From: Halarcobacter sp.
GTDB lineage: Bacteria; Campylobacterota; Campylobacteria; Campylobacterales; Arcobacteraceae
Reading direction: 5' to 3'
DNA length: 64,000 nt
Assembly: GCF_963676935.1 (NCBI RefSeq)
Contig: NZ_OY781470.1
Coordinates: forward strand, 2,948,680-3,012,679
The notes under the pieces are model-generated. The model was not told the DNA's origin. It was given only the letters and a program-made list of their open reading frames with translations, and did not search any database. Below, one piece after another: positions 16,694 through 26,260 of this stretch (positions are counted from its first letter, which is position 1; each line of letters begins with the position of its first letter). A program made the position numbers and the translations under genes.

Positions 16694-17545
16694 ATGAGTT
16701 TTATATATATGTTTTTATCAGCCTTTTTAGAAAGTTTTTTATACAAAAAAATTAATAGTTATGAAAATAGAAATTTTCAGTCATTTTTGATGTTTTTAAT
16801 CTCATCAATTATACTTTTGATAATCTATTCTTTCATGTATGATTTTAATAAAGAAGATTTTTCATTTATTTATGAATGGAAATTTTATCTTCTAAACCTA
16901 TTAGAACTTTTTGTATTTTATCTATATAGAGAAAACTATCATCAAAATAGTGACAACTACACTATGATAAATATGTTTGTATTTTCAACAATTTATCTTA
17001 TGCCTATACTTGCTTTTTTCTATAATTCAATATTTATATTTAATAAAAATCTTGATATACAATATGATTCTTTTTTTGAAGCTACAGTTTTTAGTTTTAT
17101 TTTATTTGCTTTAACTCTTTTTTATTATGTTGATAAAATTAAAAATAAAAAGATAAAAAACCTCCCCTTGCTTTTACTTTTATTGTTTACACTACTTAAT
17201 ACCATGTATTTTTCTGTCAAAATTGTACAAACTTACAATGGCTTTTTGGTTTATTCATTTATTCAATTTCTTATTGCTATAAATTTTTTTATTCTAAGTA
17301 GAAAGGAATCAAAAACAATTACTCTTAAAAAGATTCTACTTTATACAGTTTGGCCATTTATATATTTTTTGTACTTTATTGCAGCTTCTTTGATTGCAGT
17401 TGAATTTATTACAATTTTCAAAAGAGTTTCACAAATTATTGCTGCAATGATTATAGATAAAAAAGTGATTATAAAAGATGCTATCTTAATTGCAATGATA
17501 ATATTTATAAGCATTCTATTTTATTTGTATAAGGTTAAAATATGA
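16694..17545 (+). CDS. Membrane protein of unknown function, possibly DMT-like
   Basis: A 283-residue protein with about nine or ten hydrophobic helices. The spacing of helices and the closing segment, with a helical hairpin around RVSQIIAAMIIDKKVI, recall drug/metabolite (EamA-like) transporters, in which this region reads as a conserved helix before the last two helices. No diagnostic motif is certain. It overlaps the glycosyltransferase gene by four bases, so the two are co-expressed. A lipid or sugar carrier role is only a guess from that neighbour. Confidence 0.6.
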   Translation: MSFIYMFLSAFLESFLYKKINSYENRNFQSFLMFLISSIILLIIYSFMYDFNKEDFSFIYEWKFYLLNLLELFVFYLYRENYHQNSDNYTMINMFVFSTIYLMPILAFFYNSIFIFNKNLDIQYDSFFEATVFSFILFALTLFYYVDKIKNKKIKNLPLLLLLLFTLLNTMYFSVKIVQTYNGFLVYSFIQFLIAINFFILSRKESKTITLKKILLYTVWPFIYFLYFIAASLIAVEFITIFKRVSQIIAAMIIDKKVIIKDAILIAMIIFISILFYLYKVKI

Positions 17546-18678
17546 AAATATATCTATTTACTGATACATTTTATGATACAAATGGTACTTCAACTTTTAT
17601 TGAAGATATTGCAAGGATGAGCCAGCTTCATAATATAAATTTAAAAGTCTTTTTTTCAAATCAAAAAACACCCTCTTCTTTTTACAAAAATGTAACGAGT
17701 GTAAAAAAAATTGCTAAGTTTAAGATGCCTTTTTATCCCCAATTTTCACTTATTTTTCCAAGTTATTTTCAAATAAAAAAACTATTAAGGGAAGAAAAAC
17801 CTGATATTATTCATATCTCCACACCAGGTCCTTTAGGTTTTTGCGCCCAAAGAGCTGCAAAAAAACTTGCTATCCCTATTGTAGGAACATACCATACAAA
17901 TCACCCCTCATATATTTATGAAAATACTCACTCAAAGTTTTTAGAAAATATTTCAAAAAGGGTATTAATCAATTTTTATAAGGACTTTTCCCTTGTTTTC
18001 ACCCGCTCAAAAGAGAATAAAAAGTTGATGATAAATGATATAAAAATTGACTCATCTAAAATAAAAAAAATCCCTATAGGTATAAATCTTCAAAAATTTA
18101 ACAATATAAATCATGGAAAATACCTAATAGAAAAATATAAAATAAAAGAGAAAGTAAAATTTCTTTATGTGGGAAGATTAACTGATGAAAAAAATATTAA
18201 ATTTTTAATAGATACTTGGAATGAGTTAATAGAAGAAAAGAGATTAGATGCTGCACTTATAATGGTAGGTGCTGGCAAATACTTAAATTATCCCCTTAAA
18301 AATGCTTACTATTTTGGTGAAATGCAAAAAGAGGAACTTTTAAGTGTTTATACTATAAGTGATGTTTTTCTTTTCCCTTCAATAACTGATACTTTAGGGC
18401 AAGTTGTAATAGAAGCTCAAATTTCAGGATTACCTGCCATTGTTTCAAATATTGGTGGTCCAAAAGAGATTATAAAAAAAGAACCAAAAAGTGGAATTGT
18501 AAAAAAAATTGATAAAGAAAAATGGAAAAAAGCTATAACAAAATTATACGAAAAAAAGCAATTTAGAAAAAAACTCTCAAAAGCTTCTAAAAAGAAAAAA
18601 CACAGATACGATATCCTTAAAAGCTTTGAATATTTTATTGATATTCATCAGAAAGTACTTACTAAAGATAAAGTATAA
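17542..18678 (+). CDS. Glycosyltransferase, GT4 family
   Basis: A 378-residue GT-B glycosyltransferase. The N-terminal domain has TDTFYDTNGTSTFIEDI and the HISTPGPLGFCA and GTYHTNHP blocks of the plant SQD2/MgtA-like GT4 branch. The C-terminal domain has YVGRLTDEKN, the E-x7-E-type donor site in PSITDTLGQVVIEAQISGLPAI, and GGPKEI. Relatives transfer mannose or sulfoquinovose to lipids. There is no signal peptide, so it acts at the cytoplasmic membrane face. It is coupled to the preceding membrane-protein gene. The sugar donor is not determinable from sequence alone. Confidence 0.85.
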   Translation: MKIYLFTDTFYDTNGTSTFIEDIARMSQLHNINLKVFFSNQKTPSSFYKNVTSVKKIAKFKMPFYPQFSLIFPSYFQIKKLLREEKPDIIHISTPGPLGFCAQRAAKKLAIPIVGTYHTNHPSYIYENTHSKFLENISKRVLINFYKDFSLVFTRSKENKKLMINDIKIDSSKIKKIPIGINLQKFNNINHGKYLIEKYKIKEKVKFLYVGRLTDEKNIKFLIDTWNELIEEKRLDAALIMVGAGKYLNYPLKNAYYFGEMQKEELLSVYTISDVFLFPSITDTLGQVVIEAQISGLPAIVSNIGGPKEIIKKEPKSGIVKKIDKEKWKKAITKLYEKKQFRKKLSKASKKKKHRYDILKSFEYFIDIHQKVLTKDKV

Positions 18679-18702
18679 TCACAACAAAAAAGAAAGGTTT
18701 AG

Positions 18703-19311
18703 ATGACTGCATTAGAAATAGCAGATATCGTAGGAATAATATCTTTTGCAATTAGTGGTTTTTTAATTGCTGTACATATGAAATTAGACATTTTAGGAAT
18801 ATTTATTTCCTCTTTTTTAACTGCCTTTGGTGGAGGAATGGTTAGAGATGTTATTGCCAATAAAACCCCATATATATTTACAAACAATCTACCTATAATA
18901 TTAGTTTTATCTACACTTGTTATTGCAATAGTTTTTAAACTTCATAAAATACCCGATTTAGAAGGGAAATTAGCTTTTGTATTAACAGATACAATAGGCT
19001 TAGTCTCTTTTGCTATTTCAGGAGCTTTAATAGCTATGAAATCAGATTTTAATATGATTGGTATTGTTCTACTTTCACTTTTAACAGCAATTGGTGGAGG
19101 AACACTTAGAGATGTAGTAATAAATAGAATTCCCGCTGTACTTATGAGTGATTTTTATGGTGCAATTGCCATAATCATCTCTTTTGTAATAATTGCCGCT
19201 GATTCTTTCTATGAGATAAACAAAATCACCCTTCTTTCCATATTTATATTTGGTGTAATATTAAGATTAATTGCTTACAAAAAAAGATGGCATCTACCAA
19301 CTTTATCCTAA
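18703..19311 (+). CDS. TRIC-type cation channel family protein (UPF0126/YicG)
   Basis: A 202-residue protein made of two similar three-helix repeats plus a seventh helix. Each repeat carries the family hallmark, FGGGMVRDV in the first and IGGGTLRDV in the second, after an ISFAISG/VSFAISG opening. Bacterial members form trimeric cation channels; some annotations link them to glycine transport, and a glycine cleavage operon lies just downstream on the other strand, which may be coincidence. It converges with lpdA, leaving ten bases between the genes. Confidence 0.85.
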   Translation: MTALEIADIVGIISFAISGFLIAVHMKLDILGIFISSFLTAFGGGMVRDVIANKTPYIFTNNLPIILVLSTLVIAIVFKLHKIPDLEGKLAFVLTDTIGLVSFAISGALIAMKSDFNMIGIVLLSLLTAIGGGTLRDVVINRIPAVLMSDFYGAIAIIISFVIIAADSFYEINKITLLSIFIFGVILRLIAYKKRWHLPTLS

Positions 19312-19321
19312 GAAGATTATT

Positions 19322-20674
19322 TTAATGCCAAAAAACCTCCAAAGTAGATTCACTAAGTGTTGGATGGGCAAAAATCATTTTTGATAAATCTTTTAAAGTA
19401 AGTTTTGCATTTATGACAACTAAAAATTGATGTATCAACTCAGTTGCTTCATTTCCTACAATACCAGCTCCTAAAATAGTTTCAGCCTCTTCATCATAGA
19501 TGATTTTTATAAACCCACTATCATCACCTTTTATTTTAGCTTTTGCACTTGTTTTAAAAAACACTTTTTTTGTTTTAAATTTTACACCTTGCTCTTTTAA
19601 AGAGTATTCACTTTCCCCTATTGATGCAACTTGTGGAGAGCAAAAAGTAACAGATGGGAAAATAGCTTTTTGAGGTAAGGCTTCATGGTTTAAAATTTTG
19701 TTTGCAACCCTTTTTGCTTCATAATAAGCCACATGGGCTAAAGCAGGAGATCTTATAACATCACCTATTGCATATACTTTTTTATTAGTTTCTGATTGTA
19801 AATTTGAGTCCACCTCAACAAAACCATTGTCACTTGCTACATTTGCTTTTCCCAGATTTAGCTCATTTGTATTAGGAACTCTTCCAATAGAGATTAAAAC
19901 CTTATCAAATTTTAACACCTCTTGTTTTTTCCCTAAATCAAGTGTAACTTGAACCCCATCTTCTAAAACCTCATATTCAATAATATTTGCTTTTACATCA
20001 ACTTTTATTCCACTTCTCTCAAACTCTCTTTTGATGGTTTTTCCCATATCATCATCTTCTATAGGAAGAAGCTTTGGTGTAAACTCTGCAATATGTGTTT
20101 TAACTCCTAGTGAGTGAAAAAATGTAGCAAACTCACACCCAATAGCTCCACCACCAACTATTAAAATAGATTCAGGTAGTTTATCAAGGGTAAAAACCTC
20201 TTTAGAAGAGATGATTTTATCTTTATCTATTTTCATCAATGGATGTTCCCTATGATTAGAACCAGTTGCTATTATAAACTCAGAGGCTTCTATAATCTCA
20301 TCACCTACTTGAATAGAGTTTTCATCTACAAATGAAGCAAGACCATATTTAATCTCAACTTTTGCTTTTTTTAGTTTTTTAAAAATTCCAGTTTTTGTAT
20401 CACAAATAAGTCTACAACTATTGCTTTTAAGTTTTTCCATATCAAAACTATTTAAAGTAAAATCAACTCCACACTCTTTGAAATATGAGGCTTTTTTTGT
20501 ATATATTGCACTTTCTAAAAAGTTTTTGGCTGGAATACATCCCCAGTTTAAACAAGTTCCACCTAAATGCTCTTCATCTTTTTCTATTAAACATACAGAT
20601 TTTCCACCCTCACCTAAAAGTGAAGCTATCTCATATCCTGCTGGTCCTGCTCCTATTACTATTACATCATACAT
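19322..20674 (-). CDS. lpdA: Dihydrolipoyl dehydrogenase (L-protein)
   Basis: A 450-residue FAD-dependent disulfide reductase that reoxidises dihydrolipoyl groups with NAD+. It has the N-terminal GAGPAGYE nucleotide fold, the redox pair in GGTCLNWGCIPAK (C41 and C46), the second nucleotide fold VGGGAIGCEFA, and the C-terminal HAHPTLSE with the catalytic His-Glu pair (AHPTLSE). It is the last gene of the gcvT-gcvH-gcvPA-gcvPB-lipA-lpdA unit and follows lipA after one base, so it most likely serves the glycine cleavage system. Confidence 0.95.
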   Translation of the reverse strand: MYDVIVIGAGPAGYEIASLLGEGGKSVCLIEKDEEHLGGTCLNWGCIPAKNFLESAIYTKKASYFKECGVDFTLNSFDMEKLKSNSCRLICDTKTGIFKKLKKAKVEIKYGLASFVDENSIQVGDEIIEASEFIIATGSNHREHPLMKIDKDKIISSKEVFTLDKLPESILIVGGGAIGCEFATFFHSLGVKTHIAEFTPKLLPIEDDDMGKTIKREFERSGIKVDVKANIIEYEVLEDGVQVTLDLGKKQEVLKFDKVLISIGRVPNTNELNLGKANVASDNGFVEVDSNLQSETNKKVYAIGDVIRSPALAHVAYYEAKRVANKILNHEALPQKAIFPSVTFCSPQVASIGESEYSLKEQGVKFKTKKVFFKTSAKAKIKGDDSGFIKIIYDEEAETILGAGIVGNEATELIHQFLVVINAKLTLKDLSKMIFAHPTLSESTLEVFWH

Positions 20675-20675
20675 A

Positions 20676-21566
20676 TTACTCTCCTACATACTCATGTGCT
20701 AAATATGAACTTCTTGTATATGGACTTGAATGAACATACTCAAAGCCTAAATCTAAAGCTATCTGTTTATATTTTTCAAATTGTGAAGGTCTAACATACT
20801 CAACAACTCTTTGAAACTCATTTGATGGTGCCAAATATTGACCAATACTTAAGTAATCACACCCTACATCTCTTAGGTCTTTAAATACTTGTATCATCTC
20901 TTCTTGGGTTTCACCAAGTCCAACCATAAGTGCCGTTTTTGTTTTTGCAGTTTTAGGTGCTAAGGTCTTTAGTTTTTTTAGAACTTGTAGTGACCTTTTA
21001 TAATTTGCTGCTTTTCTTATCTTATAAAGGCTTGGAACTGTTTCCATATTGTGTCCTAATACAAGTGCTCCACTATTTGCAACAAGTTTTAAAGAGTCTA
21101 GACTTCCTTGAAAATCAGGGATTAAAAGCTCAACTTTAGTATCTGGTAACTCTTTTATTATATTTTGAGTTACTTCATAAAACTGTTTTGCTCCTCCATC
21201 TTTTAAATCATCCCTAGCTGGACTTGTGATAACCACATATTTAAGACCGAGTAATTTAACAGAACTTGTTACTTGCTCTATCTCTTTTTTATTTACTTCA
21301 AGAGGTTTTCCTGTTGCCACATTACAATAAGAGCATCTTCTAGTACAAATTGCCCCAAGGATTAGAAAAGTTGCATTCTTTTTAGAGAAACACTCACTTA
21401 TATTTGGACACTTTGCCTCTTGACAAATTGTATGGATACCAACATTATTTAGAAGTTGATCCATCTCTTTTTGTGCTCCAAATTGAAGTTTTTTTCTTAG
21501 CCACTCTGGTTTTCTGCCATTGTCACTATTTTTAATAAAATCTCTAGTATTCATCTTCTTAGTCAT
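20676..21566 (-). CDS. lipA: Lipoyl synthase
   Basis: A 296-residue radical-SAM enzyme that inserts two sulfurs into octanoyl groups on GcvH and other lipoyl domains. Both iron-sulfur motifs are visible: CxxxxCxxxxxC as CQEAKCPNISEC and the radical-SAM CxxxCxxC as CTRRCSYC. The C-terminal SSYLAHEYV carries the conserved serine ligand in an RSSY motif. It lies between gcvPB and lpdA, supplying the cofactor for the H-protein encoded in the same unit. A weak hairpin in front of it may tune its expression. Confidence 0.96.
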   Translation of the reverse strand: MTKKMNTRDFIKNSDNGRKPEWLRKKLQFGAQKEMDQLLNNVGIHTICQEAKCPNISECFSKKNATFLILGAICTRRCSYCNVATGKPLEVNKKEIEQVTSSVKLLGLKYVVITSPARDDLKDGGAKQFYEVTQNIIKELPDTKVELLIPDFQGSLDSLKLVANSGALVLGHNMETVPSLYKIRKAANYKRSLQVLKKLKTLAPKTAKTKTALMVGLGETQEEMIQVFKDLRDVGCDYLSIGQYLAPSNEFQRVVEYVRPSQFEKYKQIALDLGFEYVHSSPYTRSSYLAHEYVGE

Positions 21567-21592
21567 CTCTAATCCTTTTTAATGTCCCGTTT

Positions 21593-21614
21593 AAAAGAGC
21601 AACGTGTTGCCCTT
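21593..21614 (-). terminator. Weak terminator-like hairpin between gcvPB and lipA
   Basis: On the minus strand AAGGGCAACACGTTGCTCTTTT forms a short stem (GCAA/TTGC extended by AAG-x-G/CTCTT) followed by a T run. It lies in the 51-base gap between gcvPB and lipA and might partly end transcription, lowering lipA-lpdA expression relative to gcv genes. The stem is small and imperfect. Confidence 0.35.
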
Positions 21615-21617
21615 ATA

Positions 21618-23069
21618 TTAGCAGTCAAAACAAACATCAAGTTCTTTTATAGCTCTTGTATCATCAGGTCTACATACACCCAATGTTTTTGGATACTCTT
21701 TGAAGGCTGTTGCATCTTCATGTGCCAACTTAACAGCCTCAATCATCCTGTCACAAAACTCATCTATAATTTGTTTATTTTCTGTTTCAGTTGGCTCTAT
21801 CATAATTGCCTCTTTTACAATTAAAGGGAAATAAACAGTTGGTGCATGAAGACCAAAATCTAGAAGATATTTTGCTATATCCATTGCTGTTACTTTATAC
21901 TCTTTGGCAAGTGTTTTAGCAGAGAATACACACTCATGCATACATAAAGTATCATAAGGCATATCAAAATAATCCCTTAATCTCATTCTTATATAGTTGG
22001 CATTTAATACAGCTTTTGAGCTGGCATTTTTCATCCCATTTCCACCTAAAACTGTCATATAAACAATTGCTCTTAAAGAGATTCCATAATTTCCAAAAAA
22101 GGGTGAGATTTTTCCAATTGAATCACTTCCACCCTTTGAAAATTGATACTCTCCATCAACTTTTTTTATTCCAAGATCTGGCAAAAATGGTTTTAATTTT
22201 TCATTTACTCCAACAGGACCAGAACCTGGCCCTCCACCACCATGTGGAGTTGCAAAGGTTTTATGAACATTTATATGAATAACATCAAAACCGATATCTC
22301 CTGGTCTTGCCACACCCATGATAGCATTCATATTTGCTCCATCATAATACATCATTGCACCATACTCATGAGCTAAAGAGCAAATCTCTTTTATCTTTTT
22401 ATTATAAATACCCAAAGTGTTTGGAACTGTAAGCATTACAGCTGCTACTTCATCAGAGATTTTTCCTTTAAAAGCATCAAAATCCATAGCTCCATTTTCA
22501 TCAGATTTAATAGTAATAACCTCATATCCAACCATCGCTGCTGTTGCTGGATTTGTTCCATGGGAAGAGTCTGGAACAATTACATATTTTCTTTTATCTC
22601 CTTTGCTTTCATGATATTTATGAATCATCATAATACCAAGCATCTCACCATGAGCTCCAGCTTGTGGAGTTGTTGTAAAAGCACTCATCCCAGTAACTGC
22701 ACAAAGCTTTTGCTCCAACATATCTACAACCTCAAGTGCCCCTTGTACATCTTCACTCATATTATTTGTAATCAAATGTGGATGAAGTCCTGTAAAACCT
22801 TCAAGTGCTGCTACTCTTTCAGCTATTTTTGGATTATACTTCATAGTACAAGAACCAAGTGGATAGAAGTTTTTATCAATAGCAAAGTTTTTTGTTGACA
22901 AATTTGTAAAGTGTCTAACCACATCAAACTCACTAAGCTCTGGTAGTTGTGCTTTAGTTTCCCTTGTAAACTCTTTTTTGATTTCACTTTTTGGAACATC
23001 AAGTTTAGGTAAAGATATACCTTTTCTTCCCTCTTGGCTCTTATGAAATATAGTTAATACCTTACTCAT
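21618..23069 (-). CDS. gcvPB: Glycine dehydrogenase (decarboxylating) subunit 2
   Basis: A 483-residue PLP enzyme, the C-terminal half of the split P-protein. The cofactor lysine is in NVHKTFATPHGGGGPG, and SSHGTNPATAAMVGY and DGANMNAIMGVARPGDIGFD are typical P-protein blocks. With GcvPA it decarboxylates glycine and passes the aminomethyl group to lipoyl-GcvH. It overlaps gcvPA by four bases, which fits equal subunit synthesis. The two-subunit P-protein is usual in this phylum and in Gram-positives. Confidence 0.96.
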   Translation of the reverse strand: MSKVLTIFHKSQEGRKGISLPKLDVPKSEIKKEFTRETKAQLPELSEFDVVRHFTNLSTKNFAIDKNFYPLGSCTMKYNPKIAERVAALEGFTGLHPHLITNNMSEDVQGALEVVDMLEQKLCAVTGMSAFTTTPQAGAHGEMLGIMMIHKYHESKGDKRKYVIVPDSSHGTNPATAAMVGYEVITIKSDENGAMDFDAFKGKISDEVAAVMLTVPNTLGIYNKKIKEICSLAHEYGAMMYYDGANMNAIMGVARPGDIGFDVIHINVHKTFATPHGGGGPGSGPVGVNEKLKPFLPDLGIKKVDGEYQFSKGGSDSIGKISPFFGNYGISLRAIVYMTVLGGNGMKNASSKAVLNANYIRMRLRDYFDMPYDTLCMHECVFSAKTLAKEYKVTAMDIAKYLLDFGLHAPTVYFPLIVKEAIMIEPTETENKQIIDEFCDRMIEAVKLAHEDATAFKEYPKTLGVCRPDDTRAIKELDVCFDC

Positions 23070-24409
23070 GCTTGTACTCCTAAAATTTGAGCTAAAGATT
23101 TAACAAACGAATCCATTTGCTCTTTTGTTCTTTTCTCTGTCACTGTTACTAAAATAGAGTTTTCAAAACCTTCAAAAAGGTTACCAAGATTTATCCCTGC
23201 ATAAAAACCTTTGTTACTCATAGCTTCAAGTAAATCTGTAGCATCGCAAGGGGTTTTTATAACAAATTCATTAAAGGTTTCGCCACTATTAAAAATCTCT
23301 ACATCTTTTAGTTTTAAAAGTTCATTTTTTAGATATTCACTTTTACTATGGCAAGTTGAAGCTAACTCTTCAAAACCCTCTTTTCCAAGAAGTGAAAGGA
23401 AAATTGTACTTCTTAAAGCCAATAGATTTTGATTTGAACAAATATTTGAAGTTGCTCTGTGTCTTCTAATATGTTGCTCCCTTGCTTGCATTGTTAAAAC
23501 AAATATCTCTTTACCATCTTTATCTAAAGTTTTACCAATAATTCTTCCAGGTAGAGCTCTAATAAAATCTTGTTTTGTAGCAATTAGTCCAAATGATGGT
23601 CCACCAAAAGAAAGATAGTTTCCTAAGCATTGTCCATCTGCTGCAACTATATCAACACCCATTGAAGCAGGATCTTTTAATACTCCTAATGAAACTGCAT
23701 AAGCAGACATTACAGCTATTGCTTTATTTTCATGGAGTTTTTTTATTATCTTTTCATAAGAGTTTATTGAACCTAAAAAATTTGGGTTTTGGAATAAAAA
23801 ACCACCCACGCTATCATCTATTTTTGATTCAATAGTTTCATAATCACTGTGGTCACCATTTAAAGGTATGATTTCAACCTCTATATCTCTAAATTTTAAG
23901 TAAGTTTGAACAACTTTGATATAAATTGGATTTACTCCACCATCAACTAAAATTTTATCTCTTTTAGAGATTCTAACAGCCATAAGTGCAGCTTCAGCCA
24001 AAGCAGTTGCACCATCGTACATAGAGGCATTTGACACATCCATTCCTGTTAGTTTACATACTAAGCTTTGATATTCATACAATACTTGCAGTGTTCCTTG
24101 TGAAGCTTCTGCTTGATATGGAGTATATGCTGTATAAAACTCTGCACGTCCAGATAAAGCATCAACTGCACTTGGAACTATATGGTCATAGTAACCACCA
24201 CCTAAAAAGATAGTTTTATCAGTTACATTTTTTGAAGCTAATGTTTTAAACTTCTCAAATGTTGTAAACTCATCTAAACCATCTTCTATATCTAATGAAT
24301 CTATTCTAAGATTACTTGGCACAGAATCAAAAAGTTGATGCTCCTGTTGTAAACCTATAGTTTCAAGCATCTGTTTTATTTCTGTTTTAGTATGGGGAGT
24401 ATATGGCAT
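23066..24409 (-). CDS. gcvPA: Glycine dehydrogenase (decarboxylating) subunit 1
   Basis: A 447-residue N-terminal half of the split P-protein. The family opening YTPHTKTEIKQML, the FLGGGYYDHIVPSAVD block, the AYTPYQAEASQGTLQ block and the SNICSNQNLLAL stretch are all clear. It lacks the PLP lysine, which lies in GcvPB, as expected for this subunit. It begins nine bases after gcvH and overlaps gcvPB. Confidence 0.96.
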   Translation of the reverse strand: MPYTPHTKTEIKQMLETIGLQQEHQLFDSVPSNLRIDSLDIEDGLDEFTTFEKFKTLASKNVTDKTIFLGGGYYDHIVPSAVDALSGRAEFYTAYTPYQAEASQGTLQVLYEYQSLVCKLTGMDVSNASMYDGATALAEAALMAVRISKRDKILVDGGVNPIYIKVVQTYLKFRDIEVEIIPLNGDHSDYETIESKIDDSVGGFLFQNPNFLGSINSYEKIIKKLHENKAIAVMSAYAVSLGVLKDPASMGVDIVAADGQCLGNYLSFGGPSFGLIATKQDFIRALPGRIIGKTLDKDGKEIFVLTMQAREQHIRRHRATSNICSNQNLLALRSTIFLSLLGKEGFEELASTCHSKSEYLKNELLKLKDVEIFNSGETFNEFVIKTPCDATDLLEAMSNKGFYAGINLGNLFEGFENSILVTVTEKRTKEQMDSFVKSLAQILGVQA

Positions 24410-24418
24410 ATTTATCTC

Positions 24419-24784
24419 CTACAATGATTCAGTATATTCGTTATAAGATGTTTCATCCATAAGGTTTTCAAGTTCACTCTCATCTGAAATAATCATTTTA
24501 TAAATCCAGTTTACATTTGCATCTTGGTTTAAAAGTTCTGGTGTATCAAGTAAAGCTTCATTTACTTCTGTAATAGTTCCTGAAACTGGAGTATAAATAT
24601 CACTTGCAGCTTTTACTGACTCAATAAAAGCAACACTATCTTCAGCACTAACCTCCTCATCAACTTCTGGCAACTCTAAAAATGTAATATCACCTAATTG
24701 TTCAATTGCATATTTAGAAATTCCAACAACACCATTTTCTCCATCAACTTCAACCCACTCATGCTCTTGACTAAATTTTTTCAT
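24419..24784 (-). CDS. gcvH: Glycine cleavage system H protein
   Basis: A 121-residue carrier protein whose lipoyl group swings the aminomethyl intermediate among the P, T and L proteins. The lipoylated lysine is in FIESVKAASDIYTPVSG, and the N-terminal FSQEHEWVEVDG is diagnostic. The length is slightly below the usual 125-130 residues but complete. It lies between gcvT and gcvPA with gaps of about ten bases. Confidence 0.96.
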   Translation of the reverse strand: MKKFSQEHEWVEVDGENGVVGISKYAIEQLGDITFLELPEVDEEVSAEDSVAFIESVKAASDIYTPVSGTITEVNEALLDTPELLNQDANVNWIYKMIISDESELENLMDETSYNEYTESL

Positions 24785-24796
24785 ATTATCTCCTTC

Positions 24797-25882
24797 TTAT
24801 TTTTTTATAAATGGCAAAGAGGCTTTGTTTGCCTCTATTGCTCCCCTGCTCATATTAGATGTGTCTCTTAATTCAAAACTACTATTCCCATCAAATTTAT
24901 CAACATCAACCATAACTAAACCTATTCCAACATTTAAAGTTGGAGAAAAAGCAGCAGAAGTTACAAAACCTATTTTTTTGTCATCTTGATAAGCTTCAAA
25001 ATCTTTTCTTGCACTTCTTCTTGAAGTTGTTTTAAAAGGGATTAACAATCTTTTTACACCCTGCTCTTTTTGTTTTGCTAAGGCTTCACATCCAACATAT
25101 TCCCTTTGTAGATTTACAAACATAGAAAGATTTGCTTCAAGTGGTGTAATCTCTTCAGTTAAATCGTTTCCATAAAGACTATAACCCATCTCAAGCCTTA
25201 AAGCATCCCTTGCTCCAAGTCCAGCTGGTTTTACACCTTCTGTATTTATTAAAGTATCCCAGATCTCTACTGCTGTAGAAGCATCAACATAAAGTTCAAA
25301 TCCTAACTCTCCCGTATATCCAGTACGACTCAATAAACAATCCTCTCCAAAAATTTTAGTTTGAACAAAAGAGAAGAAACCTAAATCATCTAGATTTATA
25401 TCAAAATATTTTTGTAAAACTTTTTTTGAGTGTGGACCTTGAACATCCAGTTTAGAAACCTCTTTAGACCTATCATCTAAAGAACCAGTTTTTAGTCTGC
25501 TTGTAATAGTTTTAAAATCGATTGCAGCCCTTGAAGCATTTACTACAATCATAAGTTCATCAACACTAAGTCTATAAATAATAAGATCATCAATAACCCC
25601 ACCTTTCTCATTTAACAAAAAGCCATATTTACATTTTCCTATTTTTAGCGCATCAATATTTATAGATGTTGCTTCATTTATCCCTGAAGTTTTTATATCA
25701 CCTTTAAAAAAAAACTCCCCCATATGGGAAGTATCAAAAAGTGCAACATCATTTCTACAATAACCATGTTCAGCTATGATTCCCTCAAACTGTATAGGCA
25801 TTTCCCATCCAGCAAAAGGAACCATCTTACACTTTGTTTCTAATTGTTTTTCATAAAGTGCCGTTTTTAATAGATTTTCCAT
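24797..25882 (-). CDS. gcvT: Aminomethyltransferase (T-protein)
   Basis: A 361-residue folate-dependent enzyme that releases ammonia from the aminomethyl-lipoyl intermediate and makes methylene-tetrahydrofolate. Family blocks are MPIQFEGI, LFDTSHMGE, NEKGGVIDDLIIYRL, SRTGYTGELGFELY and the catalytic aspartate region within this order. It is the first gene of the operon, preceded by AAAAGGTAAAAG and a leader with short inverted repeats. I see no glycine riboswitch in that leader. Confidence 0.95.
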   Translation of the reverse strand: MENLLKTALYEKQLETKCKMVPFAGWEMPIQFEGIIAEHGYCRNDVALFDTSHMGEFFFKGDIKTSGINEATSINIDALKIGKCKYGFLLNEKGGVIDDLIIYRLSVDELMIVVNASRAAIDFKTITSRLKTGSLDDRSKEVSKLDVQGPHSKKVLQKYFDINLDDLGFFSFVQTKIFGEDCLLSRTGYTGELGFELYVDASTAVEIWDTLINTEGVKPAGLGARDALRLEMGYSLYGNDLTEEITPLEANLSMFVNLQREYVGCEALAKQKEQGVKRLLIPFKTTSRRSARKDFEAYQDDKKIGFVTSAAFSPTLNVGIGLVMVDVDKFDGNSSFELRDTSNMSRGAIEANKASLPFIKK

Positions 25883-26254
25883 CTTTTACCTTTTAAATTG
25901 TTCCACAATTTCAAGGGAACCTTTATTTTTTAACTTCTTTTAACAAGATAAACAAGTTATCTTTAAAGAAGCAAACCTAAAGAGCTTAAGAATAAAGCTA
26001 AAAGTTTTTATGATTATATTTTAAAAGAGAAAAGGGGCAAAAAAGTATCAAAAAAATTACTCTTTGCAATTTTGTTGTTTAGGATTTATACAGATATTAA
26101 ATCCTAATAAATAAATAATCAAAATATTATTAGTTCTATTTATGATTTAATTATAAGTAAATCTAATGATAGTTTAAGTTTTATATAAGAATATAAAATG
26201 TATACTTTCATTATCCAAAGGAAAAAAATTATCCTTTGATATAAATTATAAGGA
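25883..26254. promoter_or_regulatory. Divergent promoter region between gcvT and the peroxiredoxin gene
   Basis: This 372-base gap has no gene. It holds: AAATTGT-TCC-ACAATTT at 25895-25911, overlapping an alternative stem GTTCC/GGAAC at 25900-25920, both in the gcvT leader; AAGATAA/TTATCTT at 25945-25963; AGGATTTA/TAAATCCT at 26081-26105; and near the peroxiredoxin start TATCC-AAAGGA/TCCTTTGATA at about 26212-26241. TATAAAAT near 26191 is a possible -10 box for the peroxiredoxin gene. No tandem glycine aptamer is recognisable. Confidence 0.5.
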
Positions 26255-26260
26255 GTGATT

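Noticed and set aside
22016-22898. Several plus-strand open frames inside gcvPB and gcvPA
   Set aside because: They are low-complexity mirror frames of strongly conserved enzymes, without ribosome sites or recognisable domains.
25883-26254. Glycine riboswitch upstream of gcvT
   Set aside because: Reading the minus strand I found only short stems and none of the conserved GGAGAG and GCCGAAGG-type aptamer blocks.
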